Shown piece by piece: positions 12,125-23,866 of a DNA stretch of 64,000 nucleotides. The DNA comes from Larix kaempferi. Taxonomy: Eukaryota > Streptophyta > Pinopsida > Pinales > Pinaceae. The notes beneath the pieces were generated by a model. It did no database searches. It worked only from the letters and a program-made list of their open reading frames with translations, and was not told the origin of the DNA. Each line of letters opens with the position of its first letter. Positions within the stretch are counted from its first letter, which is position 1. The position numbers and the translations under genes were made by a program. The DNA lies in contig BSBM01000076.1 of assembly GCA_027924585.1 (NCBI GenBank), positions 2,184,501 through 2,248,500 of the forward strand, given 5' to 3'.

Positions 12125-13250
12125 TTATGAAGATATGTGTTTGAAGAGGAGCCTCGCATAGGAGGTAGCCATCTTTAACATATGAAGTTGGTTTCTAGTG
12201 GCTCTTTCGACGTGGTTTTCTTTGTTTTTTATTAGGTTTTCTATAGAGTACTGTTGCTTTGCTTTGATTAGTTTTGTTTCAAGTTGCTGCTTCACGGGCA
12301 CAATGTGAGCGGCCTTGATAGAAATGCCTGTTCCTGTAGCAATTTCCGCTCCTAGGTTTGCAGCCAGCAGAAGTGGCGAGTGGTTAATCCCATTCCTGCT
12401 AGTCCTTCCTTCTGCATGCATGTTATACACAGAAATCAGGACTAAACTTTAGAGAATTTTGATTTCATGTTACGAGGACAAAAAAATATTGGCACCACTC
12501 GTTACCAGAATGCTGATATATTGGAAATCAGCTTTGATAGTGTTAAATAATGTTGTGCGAGGATGGTGATGTGGTCAAGTGCACAAGTTGATTCACTCAC
12601 TACCCCCACGTTCAGGGTAGTGAACTCCACATATGGGTGCTGCTTAGTAATTAAATTGAAAAGAGTAATTCTTCTTGAATTAATTAGTGCAAGTGTCTTT
12701 TTGCATTATATAATCTTACTTTGCAAGCATTGCCAAGTTAAAATCCAAATGGACAGAAAACACAATTATTACCTGCAATTGTTTAAGTTTTACTGCTTTT
12801 CCATCGGGCAGCACTTTTGCTATGACTATTTCAATGTCATTTTCGTTGGCAATGGCTTTAGCTGTGCCCTAGTTGTCGCCTGTGACCATAATGTCTTTCA
12901 ATCACAAGGTGCCCAGAATATTCACAACGTCCGTTGCTTTTGGCTTCATTGGATTTGATATGGGAATAACTGCAAGTGCAACTAATACTTTTGTTTTGGC
13001 TTGTTGTTCAATCACTTGAAGATATTTATCAACATCTCTTGCCATAGAAATTCTTGATCCTAGCATCATCTGCCTGTTGGAAGCCACTATTTCTTGCTGT
13101 TGACCACAGGTTTGATGGCCTGGCCTGTCACACTTTGAAAATCTTGTGCTTCGAAGAAATTGCATTTGTTTGAGTCTGTTTCGTTTTTCAATTTTGTGGC
13201 ATGCTCAACGATTGGCTTTGACAGAGGATGTTCACTGTTACTCTGCAATC
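12125..13250 (-). pseudogene. P1B-type copper-transporting ATPase fragment (HMA-like), broken
   Basis: P1B ATPases pump Cu ions across membranes using ATP. Reading the minus strand, an exon near 13245-12900 gives the nucleotide-binding domain hallmark SEHPLSKPIVEHATKL, then QSVTGQAIKPVVNSKK, NRQMMLGSRIS, TKVLVALAV, ISNPMKPKATDVVNILGT and IMVTGDN, followed by GTAKAIANE and VLPDGKAVKLKQLQ. An apparent intron donor (GGTAATA) follows near 12770. After about 340 bp, GRTSRNGINHSPLLLAANLGAEIATGTGISIKAAHIV at 12420-12310 matches the GDGINDSP hinge region, with key Asp residues replaced. Premature stops after NSKK, GTL and TGDN, and a frameshift before NRQMM, show it is dead. The retained intron means it derives from genomic DNA and not from a processed mRNA. 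No membrane or phosphorylation (DKTGT) part is present. Confidence 0.8.
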
Positions 13251-13636
13251 ATTATAAATAATTAATCATAATCTTAATATAATATTATATAACATTTATA
13301 AATTAATATAAATGTACTAACAATTAAATATAGTAATATTAATATGTTGCATATTTATTAATATTTTATGAAATTAATGAATATATTAGTAGGGTGATCA
13401 TTATTAATGAACGGTAATAATTGTCATTATATCAAATCCTTTAGGAGGGTTTACTCAATATAAAAAACAGGGGTTTTAATACTTGCCATCAATACCCAAT
13501 TTGCATGTTTCCATTTGAGATTGTTTTTGGATATTGTCATGACCGAAATTTTTACAGAGACAAAAGTAATTTTATTGGGCCATCGTTGGGGTATGATTTA
13601 CATACATAAGTTCAGTGGTATACACTAGTTATATAA
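13240..13636. repeat. Intron-like flank of ATPase fragment, copy 1
   Basis: This AT-rich segment is repeated at about 13990-14375 with high identity (GGAGGGTTTACTCAATATAAAA, CTTGCCATCAATACCCAATTTGCATG), and a third partial copy lies at 16250-16480. It marks the edge of the ATPase-exon duplication. Confidence 0.8.
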
Positions 13637-14000
13637 TGCTTTTCAATCACCAGGTGCCCAAAATATTCACAATGTCCGTTGCTTCTGGCTTCATTGGATT
13701 TGATATGGGAATAACTGCAAGTGCAACTAGTAGTCCTGTTCCGGTTTGTTGTTCAATAACTTGAAGATATTTATCAACATCTGCTGGTATAGATATCCTT
13801 GATCCTAGCATCGTCTGCCTGTTGCCAACCACTACTTCTTGCTGTTGACCACAGCCTTGATCCCCTGGCCTGTCACACTTTAAAAATCTTGTGCTTCAAA
13901 GAAATTGGATTTGTTTGAGTCTGCTTCGTTTTCCAATTTTGTGGCATGTTCAACGATTGTGTTTGCCAGAGGATGTTCATTGTTACTCTGCAATCACTAT
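13637..14000 (-). pseudogene. Second copy of the copper ATPase exon fragment
   Basis: This is a tandem copy of the nucleotide-binding exon at 12900-13250, with NNEHPLANTIVEHATKL, QSVTGQGIKAVVNSKK, VGNRQTMLGSRISIPADVDKYLQ, GLLVALAV, ISNPMKPEATDIVNILGT. It keeps more of the ancestral residues (VGNRQ, SIPADV) than the first copy. Both copies carry the same frame break directly after NSKK. It has its own stop after AQDF. The flanking intron-like sequence (ATTAATCATAATCTTAATATAATATT onward) is duplicated with it. Confidence 0.8.
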
Positions 14001-14720
14001 AAGTAATTAATCATAATCTTAATATAATATTATACAACATTTATAAATTAATATAAATGTAATAAGAATTAAATATAATAATATTAATATATTGCATATT
14101 TATTAATATTTCATGAAATTAATGGATATATTAGAAGGGTGATCATTATTAATGAAGGGTAATAATTGTCATAATATCAAACCCTTTTGGAGGGTTTACT
14201 CAATATAAAAAACAGGGGATTTAATACTTCCCATCAATACCCAATTTGCATGTTTCCATTTGAGATTTTTTTTGCATAGTGTCATGAACGAAATTTTTGT
14301 AGAGACAAAAGTAATTCTATAGGGTCTTTGTTGGTGTATGATTTACATACATAAGTTCAGTGGTATACACTAGTTATATATATATATACATGCTTTTGTA
14401 CAGATTATGGGAAATAATGCTTGTTTATCAATTGCATAGAGCAATAGGTCCAGCAGGTATCTACAATAATGAAACATTTTCTTTTACATCGCTAGATTTT
14501 ATACTTCAGAATGTTTTTCAATGATTGTGTTTTTGTTATTAAAAATAACTCATTTTTAAGCCATGTATGGACTGAGATGCCATATATAATTTAACGCTAT
14601 ATGACATTTTTTAATTTTTAAGCAATATTGTTAGCTTGGCATATACGTTTTATCATGCTGCAAACTAAGATGCAAATTTAAGTAGCTGTATGTGGCAGTA
14701 AACGGTTGCATTACAGATCC
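13990..14720. repeat. Duplicated flank, copy 2, extending downstream
   Basis: The first part matches 13240-13636. From 14170 to 14700 the sequence matches 16250-16990 (GGGAAATAATGCTTGTTTATC, then an AATGATTCTGTTTTTGTT-like word and an AACTCATTTTTAACCCATG word). Short TA-rich runs occur near 14374. From 14720 to 15080 I see nothing further. Confidence 0.75.
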
Positions 14721-15079
14721 TACAGATCCTAACTGTATTTAACATATTTAACTTGTAACTTTCAGGTCCTGGATAAAATATTTTAACAGCATCATATTTA
14801 ATCTCTACTTTTCAGATTCTTCTTCAATTCATGCAAGTCTTCTGTGTTAAATGTATTTTCAGATCCTATTTCAATTCATCGAAGTCTTACCTGTTAAATG
14901 AACCCAACCATTGTAATCTTAATTCTACATGTCAAAATTAACAAAACATCTAAATGTCAAGATATGACACCACAACAAATATATATGCGTTTTTGTGAAA
15001 GTTTTGGGTCTTGCATCAGGATTTAATGAGCCCCATTATTCGAATATTGTGTGCTTAACACAAGTATCATTTATTATGT

Positions 15080-15600
15080 TCCTGGCATCTATTTTTCGGT
15101 CAGGGACATTAGTTTGGGTTGCTGTTGATAAATATATGGTGGATGCTATGTTTAACTTTAGACTTGGAAAATTTTGTTTTTTCTTTAATTGTTCATGGGT
15201 TTTTTTAATTGTTGCTAGCTAGGGTCTTTTGAGAATTAGGAATGCTCTAGGTAATTGGCGTTGCACCTTCTAGTATGTATATATTCAAAGTCCATTTAGA
15301 ACAATGCACCAGGGAAGCCATGGTGATAGCCTTGAAACTGTCAATTATGTTCATTGGGAAAACAATAATAAAAAATATGATGAAACAACTAAGAATCATT
15401 ATGCACAAGCATGAACATACTTTTCAAAGGGACATTTAGGAGATTAGAATATAAATGGCTCTGTTCCCATCAAATGCAAAGAAGAAGAAATGGTTCATCG
15501 ATCTGATATCGAGCCATCCTTCATAGTCTATTGGCACTATCGTAGCAGCAAGGATAAACTAGCTTGATTTCCTGGTGTTGAGGGGTCTATGTTTTCTTTT
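15080..15600 (+). repeat. Segmental duplication block, copy 1 (with R1 head)
   Basis: The block starts with the R1 head (CGGTCAGGGACATTAGTTTG) and continues through TCTTTTGAGAATTAGGAATG, AGAACAATGCACCAGGGAAG, GAAACAACTAAGAATCATTATG and TTTTCAAAGGGACATTTAGG. It is repeated at 15684-16190, and a reverse copy of its middle lies at 34880-35090. Confidence 0.85.
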
Positions 15601-15683
15601 TCTTTCTGCAATGCTTAGTTTTCTGTTTCTTTTGATTTGGTCTGTGCTCCAAGATAAGGTCATCATAATATCACCTTATCGGT

Positions 15684-16245
15684 CAGGGACATTAGTTTGG
15701 GTTGTTGTTTATAAATATATGGTGGACACAATGTTTAACTTTAGGCTTGGAAAAATTTGTTTTTTTTGTAATTGTTGATGGGGTTTTTTAATTGTACCTA
15801 GCTAGGGTCTTTTGAGAATTAGGAATGCTCTAGGTAATTGGCCTTGCAGCTGCTAGTATGTATATATTCAAAGTCCATTTAGAACAATGCGCTAAGGAAG
15901 TCATGATGATACCCTTGAAACTGTTAGTTATGTTCATTGGGAAAACAATAGTAAAAATATAATGAAACAACTAAGAATCATTATGCAGAAGCATTAACAT
16001 AATTTTCAAAGGGACATTTAGGAGATTAAAATATAAATGGCTCAGTTCCGATCAAATGCAAAGAAGAAGAAATGGTTCATCGACCTGATATCGAGCCATC
16101 TTTCATAATCTGTTGGCATTATTGCAGCAGCAAGGATAAACTAGCTTGATTTGCTGGTGTTGACGGGTCTATGTTTTCTTTTTCTTTCTACAATGCTTAA
16201 TTTTCTGTTTGTTTTAATTTGCTCTGTGCTCCAAGATGAGGTGAT
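15684..16245 (+). repeat. Segmental duplication block, copy 2
   Basis: A direct copy of 15100-15660, in the same order, ending in a shared GGTCTATGTTTTCTTTTTC and TGTGCTCCAAGAT. It runs straight into the third copy of the ATPase-flank repeat at 16250. Confidence 0.85.
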
Positions 16246-16249
16246 CATA

Positions 16250-16448
16250 ATATCAAACCCTTTAGGAGGGTTTACTCAATATAAAAACAGGGGTTTTAAT
16301 ACTTGCCATCAATATTCAATTTGCATATTTCCATTTGAGATTTTTTTTGTGTATTGTCATGAACGAAATTTTTTCAGAGACAAAAGTAACTCTATTGGGG
16401 CTTTGTTGAGGTATGATTTACATGCATAGGTTCAGTAGTATGCACTAG

Positions 16449-16482
<34 letters not shown>

Positions 16483-16990
16483 TTTTGTGCAGACTATGGG
16501 AAATAATGCTTGTTTATCAACTACATAGACCAATTGCTCCAAGAGGCATCTGCAATGATAAAACATTCTCTTTTACATTAGTTCATTTTATACATCAGAG
16601 TGTTTTCCAATGATTCTGTTTTTGTTTTGAAGCTTTTTAATACTCCCAAAAACTGTTACCAGAATTTTCCCTGAGAACATCTGGTTCTAATCTTCTCGAC
16701 TGCATACGTAGTATGATAGTTATCTGGTTCTGATCTTCACTATTTGACATATACCTTAAATTTCGCTGTAATCCATCTAAAATATTAAATGGCTTATTTA
16801 TTGGCTAATTCATAGCGCAATATATTAAAAACAACTCATTTTTAACCCATGTATGAACTGAGATGGGATATAAAATTTAATTGTATATGGCATTTATAAA
16901 TTTTTAGACATCCATGTTAGGTTGGCGTATACCTTAAATTGTGATGCAAGCTAGGATACAAATTTAACTAACTGTGTCTGACAGTAAACG
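16250..16990 (+). repeat. Copy of the 14170-14700 segment with AT microsatellite
   Basis: It matches 14170-14700 with an (AT)n expansion at about 16447-16480 and an extra stretch near 16625-16830. No coding sequence is seen. Confidence 0.75.
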
Positions 16991-17329
16991 GTTATTATAG
17001 AGAAGGGAAGTGTCAAACTTTTAATTATCCTTCTTAAATATACGCTAAGTTCTGGGCAACGTAAGTTCTTAGTTCCTTTTAACTGTAGTATTGTCGAAGT
17101 CACATCCCCACAGTAATTTATTTTGAGATTTGCAAGATATTTTTTGTGAAATGTAAATCTTGGTTCTCGTATAGAGTTGTGCGTAGCATATCGACAGATT
17201 GAGTGTGCTTATGTTTTGTTGAGGCAGCCTGCAAAGACAAAGGAATTTCATTTGATTCGTAGATGGTTCAGTTTTGCAACATACATTTTTCTGATCAAAC
17301 TATTGAAGTCTAAGTGTTGTCTATATGGC

Positions 17330-17760
17330 TGTAAAGATAAAACTTTTTCTGAACAAACAACTGGAATCTAACTTCTCTATATATGTTTGGAAGTACAAAA
17401 CATTGTCTTTTTCTCTTATTAAGATAGGGAGGAAAGCATCTGCTTTTCATCCTTTTTGGAAAGTACAGATTCATTTTCCTTTATTTAATTTTCTAAAACA
17501 GAAACCTGGTTGTGTATGCTCGGGCCAATGACGATGCTTTTTGTTTAACTGTAGTTATCAAATTCATGTTTCTTCAAACTAAGAGGGTAGGAGACTTTCT
17601 TTAGGGGACTAACTGTGGCCAATTTTCGGGAAACAGCAGAAGATGGGACATGAGTTTTCTCCCAAGATCTGATTGCGATGGCAAGAAACTAAGATCCTGC
17701 ATTCTCCCGTCAACTTCATGCTCCCAAGGGTCAAGGTAGCCTTAGGATAAGATTTATCTC
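17330..17760 (+). repeat. Dispersed segment with an inverted copy at 35860-36260
   Basis: Words such as CATCCTTTTTGGAAAGTA, CAGAAACCTGGTTGTGTATG, TCATGTTTCTTCAA and CTGATTGCGATGGCAAGA occur here and, reverse-complemented, at 35860-36260. The small reading frames nearby (17177-17531) resemble nothing known. From 16990 to 17330 I recognise nothing. Confidence 0.75.
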
Positions 17761-17999
17761 AGGGGGGGAATACTTGTATATTCGTTAAAGTTAATTCATA
17801 GTGGAATAGATTAGAAAAGTCATGCTCTGGACAAGGAGCAGTGTATCCCTTTGTAAATAGGAGAATGTTATAGAAAATAATTTCAAAAAACTTGAATATT
17901 GCAGAAAGATGATTCAAAACAATGATTGCATATTTAGTGTCTAATTTAGTCTTGCAGTAGCAAGTGTTGATATTAGTCTTCAAATACTTGAATCTTGAA

Positions 18000-18370
18000 C
18001 CGATGCCCCCACAAATTTACAAAATTATAAATAAATAGTAATTTATTATTGCTGGTTAAACATAAATAAACATAGGGCAATGCACAGATCTGATACCCTT
18101 GTCATTTACATTGATTGAAGTGAATAGATGAAGCTTTGAAGATTAACTGGTTATCAATTATCTAGGTTAATGAAATGAATATGATACGTTACCTATGAAA
18201 ATTGAAATCATCTGTTCTACTCTCATATAGATTTCAGAGTTTATAGTGGATAGTTTAATCATTTGTGTAATGTCTTTATCCCTAAACTATCTGCCATGTG
18301 GCCTCAGTTTCAGTCCTTGTGATGCGATGCTTGTTTGCTGGAATTTAGACTATGTTCAAATGTTTGAATA
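18000..18370. repeat. Direct repeat, copy 1
   Basis: AT-rich sequence (TCATTTACATTGATTGAAGT, GAAATGAATATGATACGTT, AAAATTGAAATCATCTG, TCAGTTTCAGTCCTTGTGATG) is repeated at 18838-19225, about 835 bp downstream. No gene is visible; the stretch 18370-18838 between them holds nothing recognised. Confidence 0.75.
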
Positions 18371-18837
18371 TTTGTAGTTGTTCCTACTATCAAAGTTATG
18401 GATGATATATTAGCTTCCAAAATATTTAGAATATGCGAGAGTTTGGCCTTTTGTATTCAGGAATTGTTTATGAATAGGTGTGATAAATGTCGATAGCTAT
18501 TTGAAAAGTCTATTGCGAAGGTCATTGTTTGATCAAAAGGAGCAAATAAAAAAACTGTTTTTTTCTATTTTGATTTTTTTTTACGGTATCATGAGTGTGA
18601 GAGGATTCTTGGGTGCTGCCATTGGATTGTGAGCCATGTGCAAAATGGTGCTTTGCAATAAGGCACTTCTTGAGAACCTTTCCTTCTTGGGAATCTTGGT
18701 GCATTGCTATTTGTAGATTGCAAATGATACGGAACATCCCTAACATGTCACCAGGTTTCATATTCAAAACCTGGGAGATGCTGAGTGTTAAAATTTTAAA
18801 ATTTGGCAGCAGAAGATGGGACATGACAAAACACATG

Positions 18838-19225
18838 CCCACACAAATTTAGAAGATATAAATAACGGCGATTTATTATCGTTGATTGCACATAAATAAG
18901 CATAAGGCAACCCACAGATATCATATTCTTCTCATTTACATTGATGGAAGTAAATAGACCGGCCTTTGAAGATTGGCTAATTATCAAATATCTACCATCA
19001 TGAAATGAATATGATACATTGCTGATGAAAATTGAAATCATCTCATCTACACTCATACAGAATTCAGAGTTCAGAGTTGGAAATTTATTCATTTGTGTAA
19101 TCTCTTTATATGTAAACTATTTGCCTTGTCATTTCAGTTTCAGTCCTCGTAATGGGGTGCTTGTTTGCTGAGCTTTAGACTATATTTAAATGTTTAAGTA
19201 TTTGTAATTGTTGCTTCTCTCAAAG
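18838..19225. repeat. Direct repeat, copy 2
   Basis: A diverged copy of 18000-18370. The reading frames at 18522-19092 on the minus strand fall in or next to the repeat and resemble nothing known. From 19225 to 19780 I recognise nothing. Confidence 0.75.
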
Positions 19226-19859
19226 TTGGTTAGTGCTCCAAGCTCCCACTAGATGACACTAGATGTTCACTGTCAACTTGTAAAAGCATCTGATGTCACT
19301 ATTCACTATTGTATATATAGTTGGCAGTGCCATGATTTTTTGTTCAGCTATAGTGGCTTGTAGATGCCTTCTCCAAATCTGTTGTAAGCTGTTGATGTCT
19401 ACAAACTCTGGGATAGATTCTGTATAGAAAAACATGTGCATAAAAGAGAACCTGCTGCGGACTGTTGTAGCTATAGGGTGTTTTCTATAGGGCTGCTGAA
19501 AGTTGCTGTAACCTGTGACCACGTTTAATAGGCTTGCTGAAGCCCAAGAAGAGAGCGCAGCTAACTTAGGGCAATTTTAAATAGGCAAAAGACAAAGGAA
19601 GCATGAAAACTCTAACTTTTTCAAGGAATATGAATCAATTATTTTAACAGAAAAAGTGTGTCAAAAAATCTGTCATGAACTGACCTAGGACCAGAAGATA
19701 CCATGAACTGAATTTTTGGGAGCAGACCCAATTGATGGATAAAAAATAAGAAATTTTATTTCTTATTTTGATTTTAGATATTTATTTGCTTTCAATAATT
19801 TTACTGAGACTGATCCATCAATATATATATATATATATATATTTCTATTTTCTTCAAAT

Positions 19860-20125
19860 GGGACCGACCTATGACTTCACACATTTTTTTCATTGTTTTT
19901 AGTTTTCTTTTTTTCATTTTGTGAATACATAGATCAAGGCAATTGGTTCTTGAGTTCCATGCTTTGTCAACAAATTATCCTTTAGTATCTTCAGTACTTT
20001 CTAATTGTCACAAAATGTGATTGTGAATCACATTTATTCAACTACAAAATTGGTAAAGCTCATTGTCAATCATTTGAATTTACAAGCGATTTCTGTTACA
20101 GCTGCATATTCTGATTTCATGGAAG
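19860..20125 (-). pseudogene. Copia RNase H remnant, copy 1
   Basis: The minus strand reads VFSSMKSEYAAVTEIACKFK, then LTMSFTNFVVE, TFCDN and LLTKHGTQEPIALIYV, with stops between. This follows the Copia RNase H pattern (SSTEAEY, CDNQSA, THIE) in order. An (AT)n run lies at 19821-19841. It is non-functional. Confidence 0.65.
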
Positions 20126-20289
20126 AGAAAACACATTAAAAAGCCACCAGGTGGCAATGTCATTGACATTGCACTTGTGTTGGCTATGATTTGCAATGGC
20201 TAGGGGTTTTATTAATCAATTTTGTTTTCAATAATTCAATTGAATCTAATCCATTAATATATATATGTATATTTTTTATTTTATTGTCT

Positions 20290-20600
20290 TCAAACAGGGA
20301 TGATCTATGAGTCCACACATTTTTTTGATCATTTTTATTTTTCTTTTGTTCACTTCATGTGTACATGGATCAACCTAGTTGGTGCTTGAGTTCCATGGTT
20401 CTTTAGCAAATCATCTCTTACTATATTTAGTGCTTTGTAATTGTAACAAAGTATGTCCATGAGTCACATCTATTCAACTTCAACATTGGTAAAGTGCATT
20501 GTTAATCATTTGAATTTATAAGCAACTTCTGTTACAGCTTCATATTCTGCCTTCAAGGAAGAGAATACACTTGGAAAAGCCACTAGGTGAGAATGTCATC
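20290..20600 (-). pseudogene. Copia RNase H remnant, copy 2
   Basis: A second copy in the same orientation reads SVFSSLKAEYEAVTEVAYKF, LTMHFTNVEVE, LCYNYKALNIV and LLKNHGTQAPTRLIHV, with in-frame stops. It and copy 1 form a direct repeat of about 430 bp, including their flanks (TTGCAATGGCTAGGGG-like and TTTTATTTTTCTTTTGTTCAC). No other Copia domain is next to them. Confidence 0.65.
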
Positions 20601-20689
20601 GACATTGCACTTGCTTTGGCTATGATTTGCAATGACATAAAACCTGAGCATATGAAGCATAGCCCAGTCCATACTTTGTATTAAATATG

Positions 20690-20975
20690 TTGAACTAAAC
20701 ATAGAATAACCACCTTGAAATTGGGCCAGAGGAAGTCCGCCATTGTCGCCGAATTTGACATCTGAACTATGAGAATGAAAATTGGATTGTAAAAATGCAA
20801 TATTGCCACAGCCAACGTCTTTCGCCATTGGCACGTACAGAAGCAGATGGACAATCCACATGAATCTCGCAGTTTCTAAGAGCATAACTACAAAACCTGT
20901 GCATATGAATCAGAACTAGCCAATACCTTGCATTAAACACCTCGAACGAAGCATAGGGAAACCATCTTGAAAACA
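20690..20975 (-). repeat. R1 fragment, reverse orientation
   Basis: The reverse complement resembles 10395-10660: it shares GAAACTGGGCCAG-like, GGCGACAATGGCGG-like, GGCTGTGGCAATATTGC, CGAGGTGTTTAATGCAAGG and ACCTGCA words in the same order. Reading frames on the minus strand are repeat-derived. From 20975 to 21960 I see AT-rich sequence without a gene. Confidence 0.55.
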
Positions 20976-21964
20976 AAAAAAAAGATAACTATGGATTTAG
21001 GTTTTCCATTTAACTTATGTCATAGATGAATGATTGAACATGGCATTGTTGTTGACATTTGTAATGATGTGTACAACATATGCAACTTCTATACAACATA
21101 TATCTAGTAAACAACCTATGTTCTCTATCTTGTACTAATTTTAACCTCTATTATCTTAACTATAAGGTCTAGCTACTAGTAGTTGTATATGTCATTGCAT
21201 TCCCTCTTTATTTGTCAAAATGGCTTGTGTAAATAGCTCTTTTGCTTTCGCACATCACATTGCCATATCTTTAGCAACAAATAGGGTATTCATAATCTGT
21301 CCTATATGAAAACAACTTGGTAATTGGGAACAATACATGGGCTTATTGTTATAATGGTTGTAATTAGCATTGTTATTGCAATTACTATGCTTATTGTCAA
21401 ATAAAACGCATACACAATATTAGAGAAATACATATCAACCTAGCTATAGGCTTTGTGTAAACTACATTCATTAAGCTCATATATATTAGATACTACATAT
21501 GGTATGTAAAAATATGTTTTAATACAAATTTACTAGTCATATTCCCATGATATATAGCAAATAACTTGTAACTGCTGACCTAGTGGTGGCAATCAGTTGA
21601 TGCATATTAAACGACTAAAATCTTTTGATCGCAATTTGCTTTTTCATCAATTGAATTTCAATGACATGAGAAAAACTAACAAGAAGAAACTTCAAATTGA
21701 CTCTGTATAAAAATATGATTTAACTTGTGCGTTAAATTATAAAACATTCCATAAATATTGATTATTTTTCAAGTTTAGAAACATGCCTTGATTAAATGCC
21801 AAGTGTTCTATTATTTTGTCATTTACATAGTTAATTGTTACATGTTCCTTGTATCTGACATGATAGAACTTCCAAATGCTAAATTGGCCCAAATTTCTGC
21901 GATTTTTTCCTTGCATTTGTATTGTTCGTTTCAATTACATCTTCAGACCCAAGAATAATTCCTG

Positions 21965-22285
21965 GTTCCTTAACTGTGGGAAGTACTTGGGCATAGCCCT
22001 AAAACTCATTGTGAGGAGTACCACAGGAACCCTAGAGTAACTGGCTCATTGAGAGGACTTGCCAGTGAAATGGGCAACGACCCCTACCTGATTGACTAGT
22101 TCCCACCCGTGAGGTGAGCCAAGAGCTGTCGTTCATGGCAAAGCGGTTGTCTATTTTACCTGCACCGTGAAGTGAGGGGTACTTCCCCAACATGCAAGTC
22201 GTCAGACAGCATTGGTAAGTGAGTGCACTTCATGAACCATTAGGAAGCCATGCATACTTGGGGTCCATTTCTTTTCCCAACTAAA
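21965..22285. other. Unexplained GC-richer island
   Basis: About 300 bp of more balanced composition, with words such as GAACCCTAGAGTAACTGGC, TGGGCAACGACCCCTACC, CACCCGTGAGGTGAGCC and TACCTGCACCGTGAAGTGAG, stands out from the AT-rich flanks. I find no open frame, tRNA-like box order or known repeat in it. It could be part of an LTR or an organelle-derived insertion. From 22285 to 22825 nothing else is recognised. Confidence 0.4.
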
Positions 22286-22825
22286 AAAAGGCAAATTACA
22301 TTTATCTATCTCCAAATCAATACTCAAATCCAGATCTAGCCCTGTTGCAAATTCATATGCAGATCTTGATCCATTACAAATCTAGAACCATTGTTGATGC
22401 ATTATATATCCATTCCATTGTCAATCACTGTTGCATTGTCATAGATCCATTGCAACCATGACAACCAAATTTGATATTATATATTCATCTTCAAAGTGAT
22501 TGCAACCTTTTATGCTATTGCGTTATTGGTGCACCAGATTTCTTGAACGATAACCATATATTATAAACAATAGGCATATATGGAGTTATAATTAGTGTGC
22601 CAATCCACTAGATGTATCGATATAAAGTTGCATGTAAATGCATTATGCTATTGATAAACACTATGCAAATGAAGTTTATGTGTCAACAATTGTTTCATAT
22701 AAAATTATAGTGAAACTGGACATAGTAAATATTTCTTTCATAGCCCATTATTATTATACTTTAAATCATTGTGAAAAAATTGTTATTGTGAATTGCAAAC
22801 ATTTTTAAAACCCTGGTTTTTGAAC

Positions 22826-23545
22826 CCTTGCTTTTATTCCAACAAATGTCAATGTCAATTGCAGCCTTCTATTGCCACTGCATTTCATCATTGCTAGTGG
22901 CTTTTTGAAATTTTCAAACTCATGTGAAGACATATTTTATGCAATAACTAAGTGCATTTATGGAGTTGTGAAAATTGACAATTTTATGCACTAGCCCATG
23001 TCTCTTCTTAAGTTGTTGTTCTTGTGAAATGCTACATTTTTCATTTTCGATTTCAAAGACTTTAATTCACTTGTTTTTCCCTTCTATTGCATGTTCTTGC
23101 TTGTAGTTCAAGTGACTAAATCTAGTTGATTAGTCAATATGTTAAGATGCATGCACTTGCAACCTGCTACTTCAAAAGTCTTATCAAAAAAAGACAAAGT
23201 TGGTGATGCAATTGATGTTGCATTCTCAAAAAATCATTTGCTATGCCAGAGCTCAAACGACGACACATCTCCAGCTATAGCAATAGAGCGGAAGGATGGA
23301 ACAATAAAACGACCAACCTCGAACACTGCTCGCATTTAAGACCTTGAACAAAAACCGCCTTGGTCACACCCAAAACCACCTCGATCACAACATCCGAGGA
23401 CATCCCGAACAACGACCCGTGATGCCATCGCGCCGTCGCCTCCTGGGCCAGACCATCCGAGGCGGGCGTCACTGTGAACGGCCCCAATTGACATTCTTTT
23501 GCATTTTCAATACACATCAATAGAGATAAGAGAAGCAATTCTTAA
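22826..23545 (+). repeat. Tandem duplicate of the Helentron 5' region, interrupted
   Basis: This segment repeats the sequence at about 23551-24085: CAAACTCATGTGAAGACATA, GCTACATTTTTCATTTTCGA, AAATCTAGTTGATTAGTCAA and GATGCAATTGATGTTGCATT, including the ATG and first codons of the OTU reading frame (MLRCMHLQPATSKVLSKKDK here, against MLRSMHLQPGASEVLSTKDK in the main copy). At about 23247 it is interrupted by an R1 fragment that replaces roughly 50 bp containing the catalytic-cysteine region. It resumes at about 23492 and runs to TAATCATT at 23545. Confidence 0.85.
23249..23491 (-). repeat. R1 fragment nested in the duplicated Helentron start
   Basis: The reverse complement of this segment closely matches 9908-10150 (GGGGCCGTTCACAGTGACGCC, GTGTGACCAAGGCGGTTTTTG, GTTTTATTGTTCCATCCTTCC). 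No clear target site duplication is seen, and about 50 bp of host sequence are missing at the junction, so it looks like a replacement or filler event, not a simple transposition. Confidence 0.8.
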
Positions 23546-23866
23546 TCATTAATCCTTCCCTTTATTCCAATAGAAGCCAATGTCAATTGCAACCTTCTAT
23601 TGCTATTGCAACTCATAATTGCTAGTGACTTTTTGAAATTTTCAAACTCATGTGAAGACATATTTTATGCAATAACTAAATGCATTTATGAAATTGTGAA
23701 AATTAACAATTCTATGCACTAGTGCATGTCTCTTCTTAAATTGTTGTTCTTATGAAATGCTACATTTTTCATTTTCGATTTCAAATACTTTAATTGACTT
23801 GTTCTTCTTTTCTATTGCATGTTCTTACTTGCAGTTCAAGTGACTAAATCTAGTTGATTAGTCAAT

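Noticed and set aside
13240-14720. Direct repeats as a possible CRISPR-like or satellite array
   Set aside because: They are two copies of an exon with its intron flank, about 745 bp apart, with no spacer pattern.
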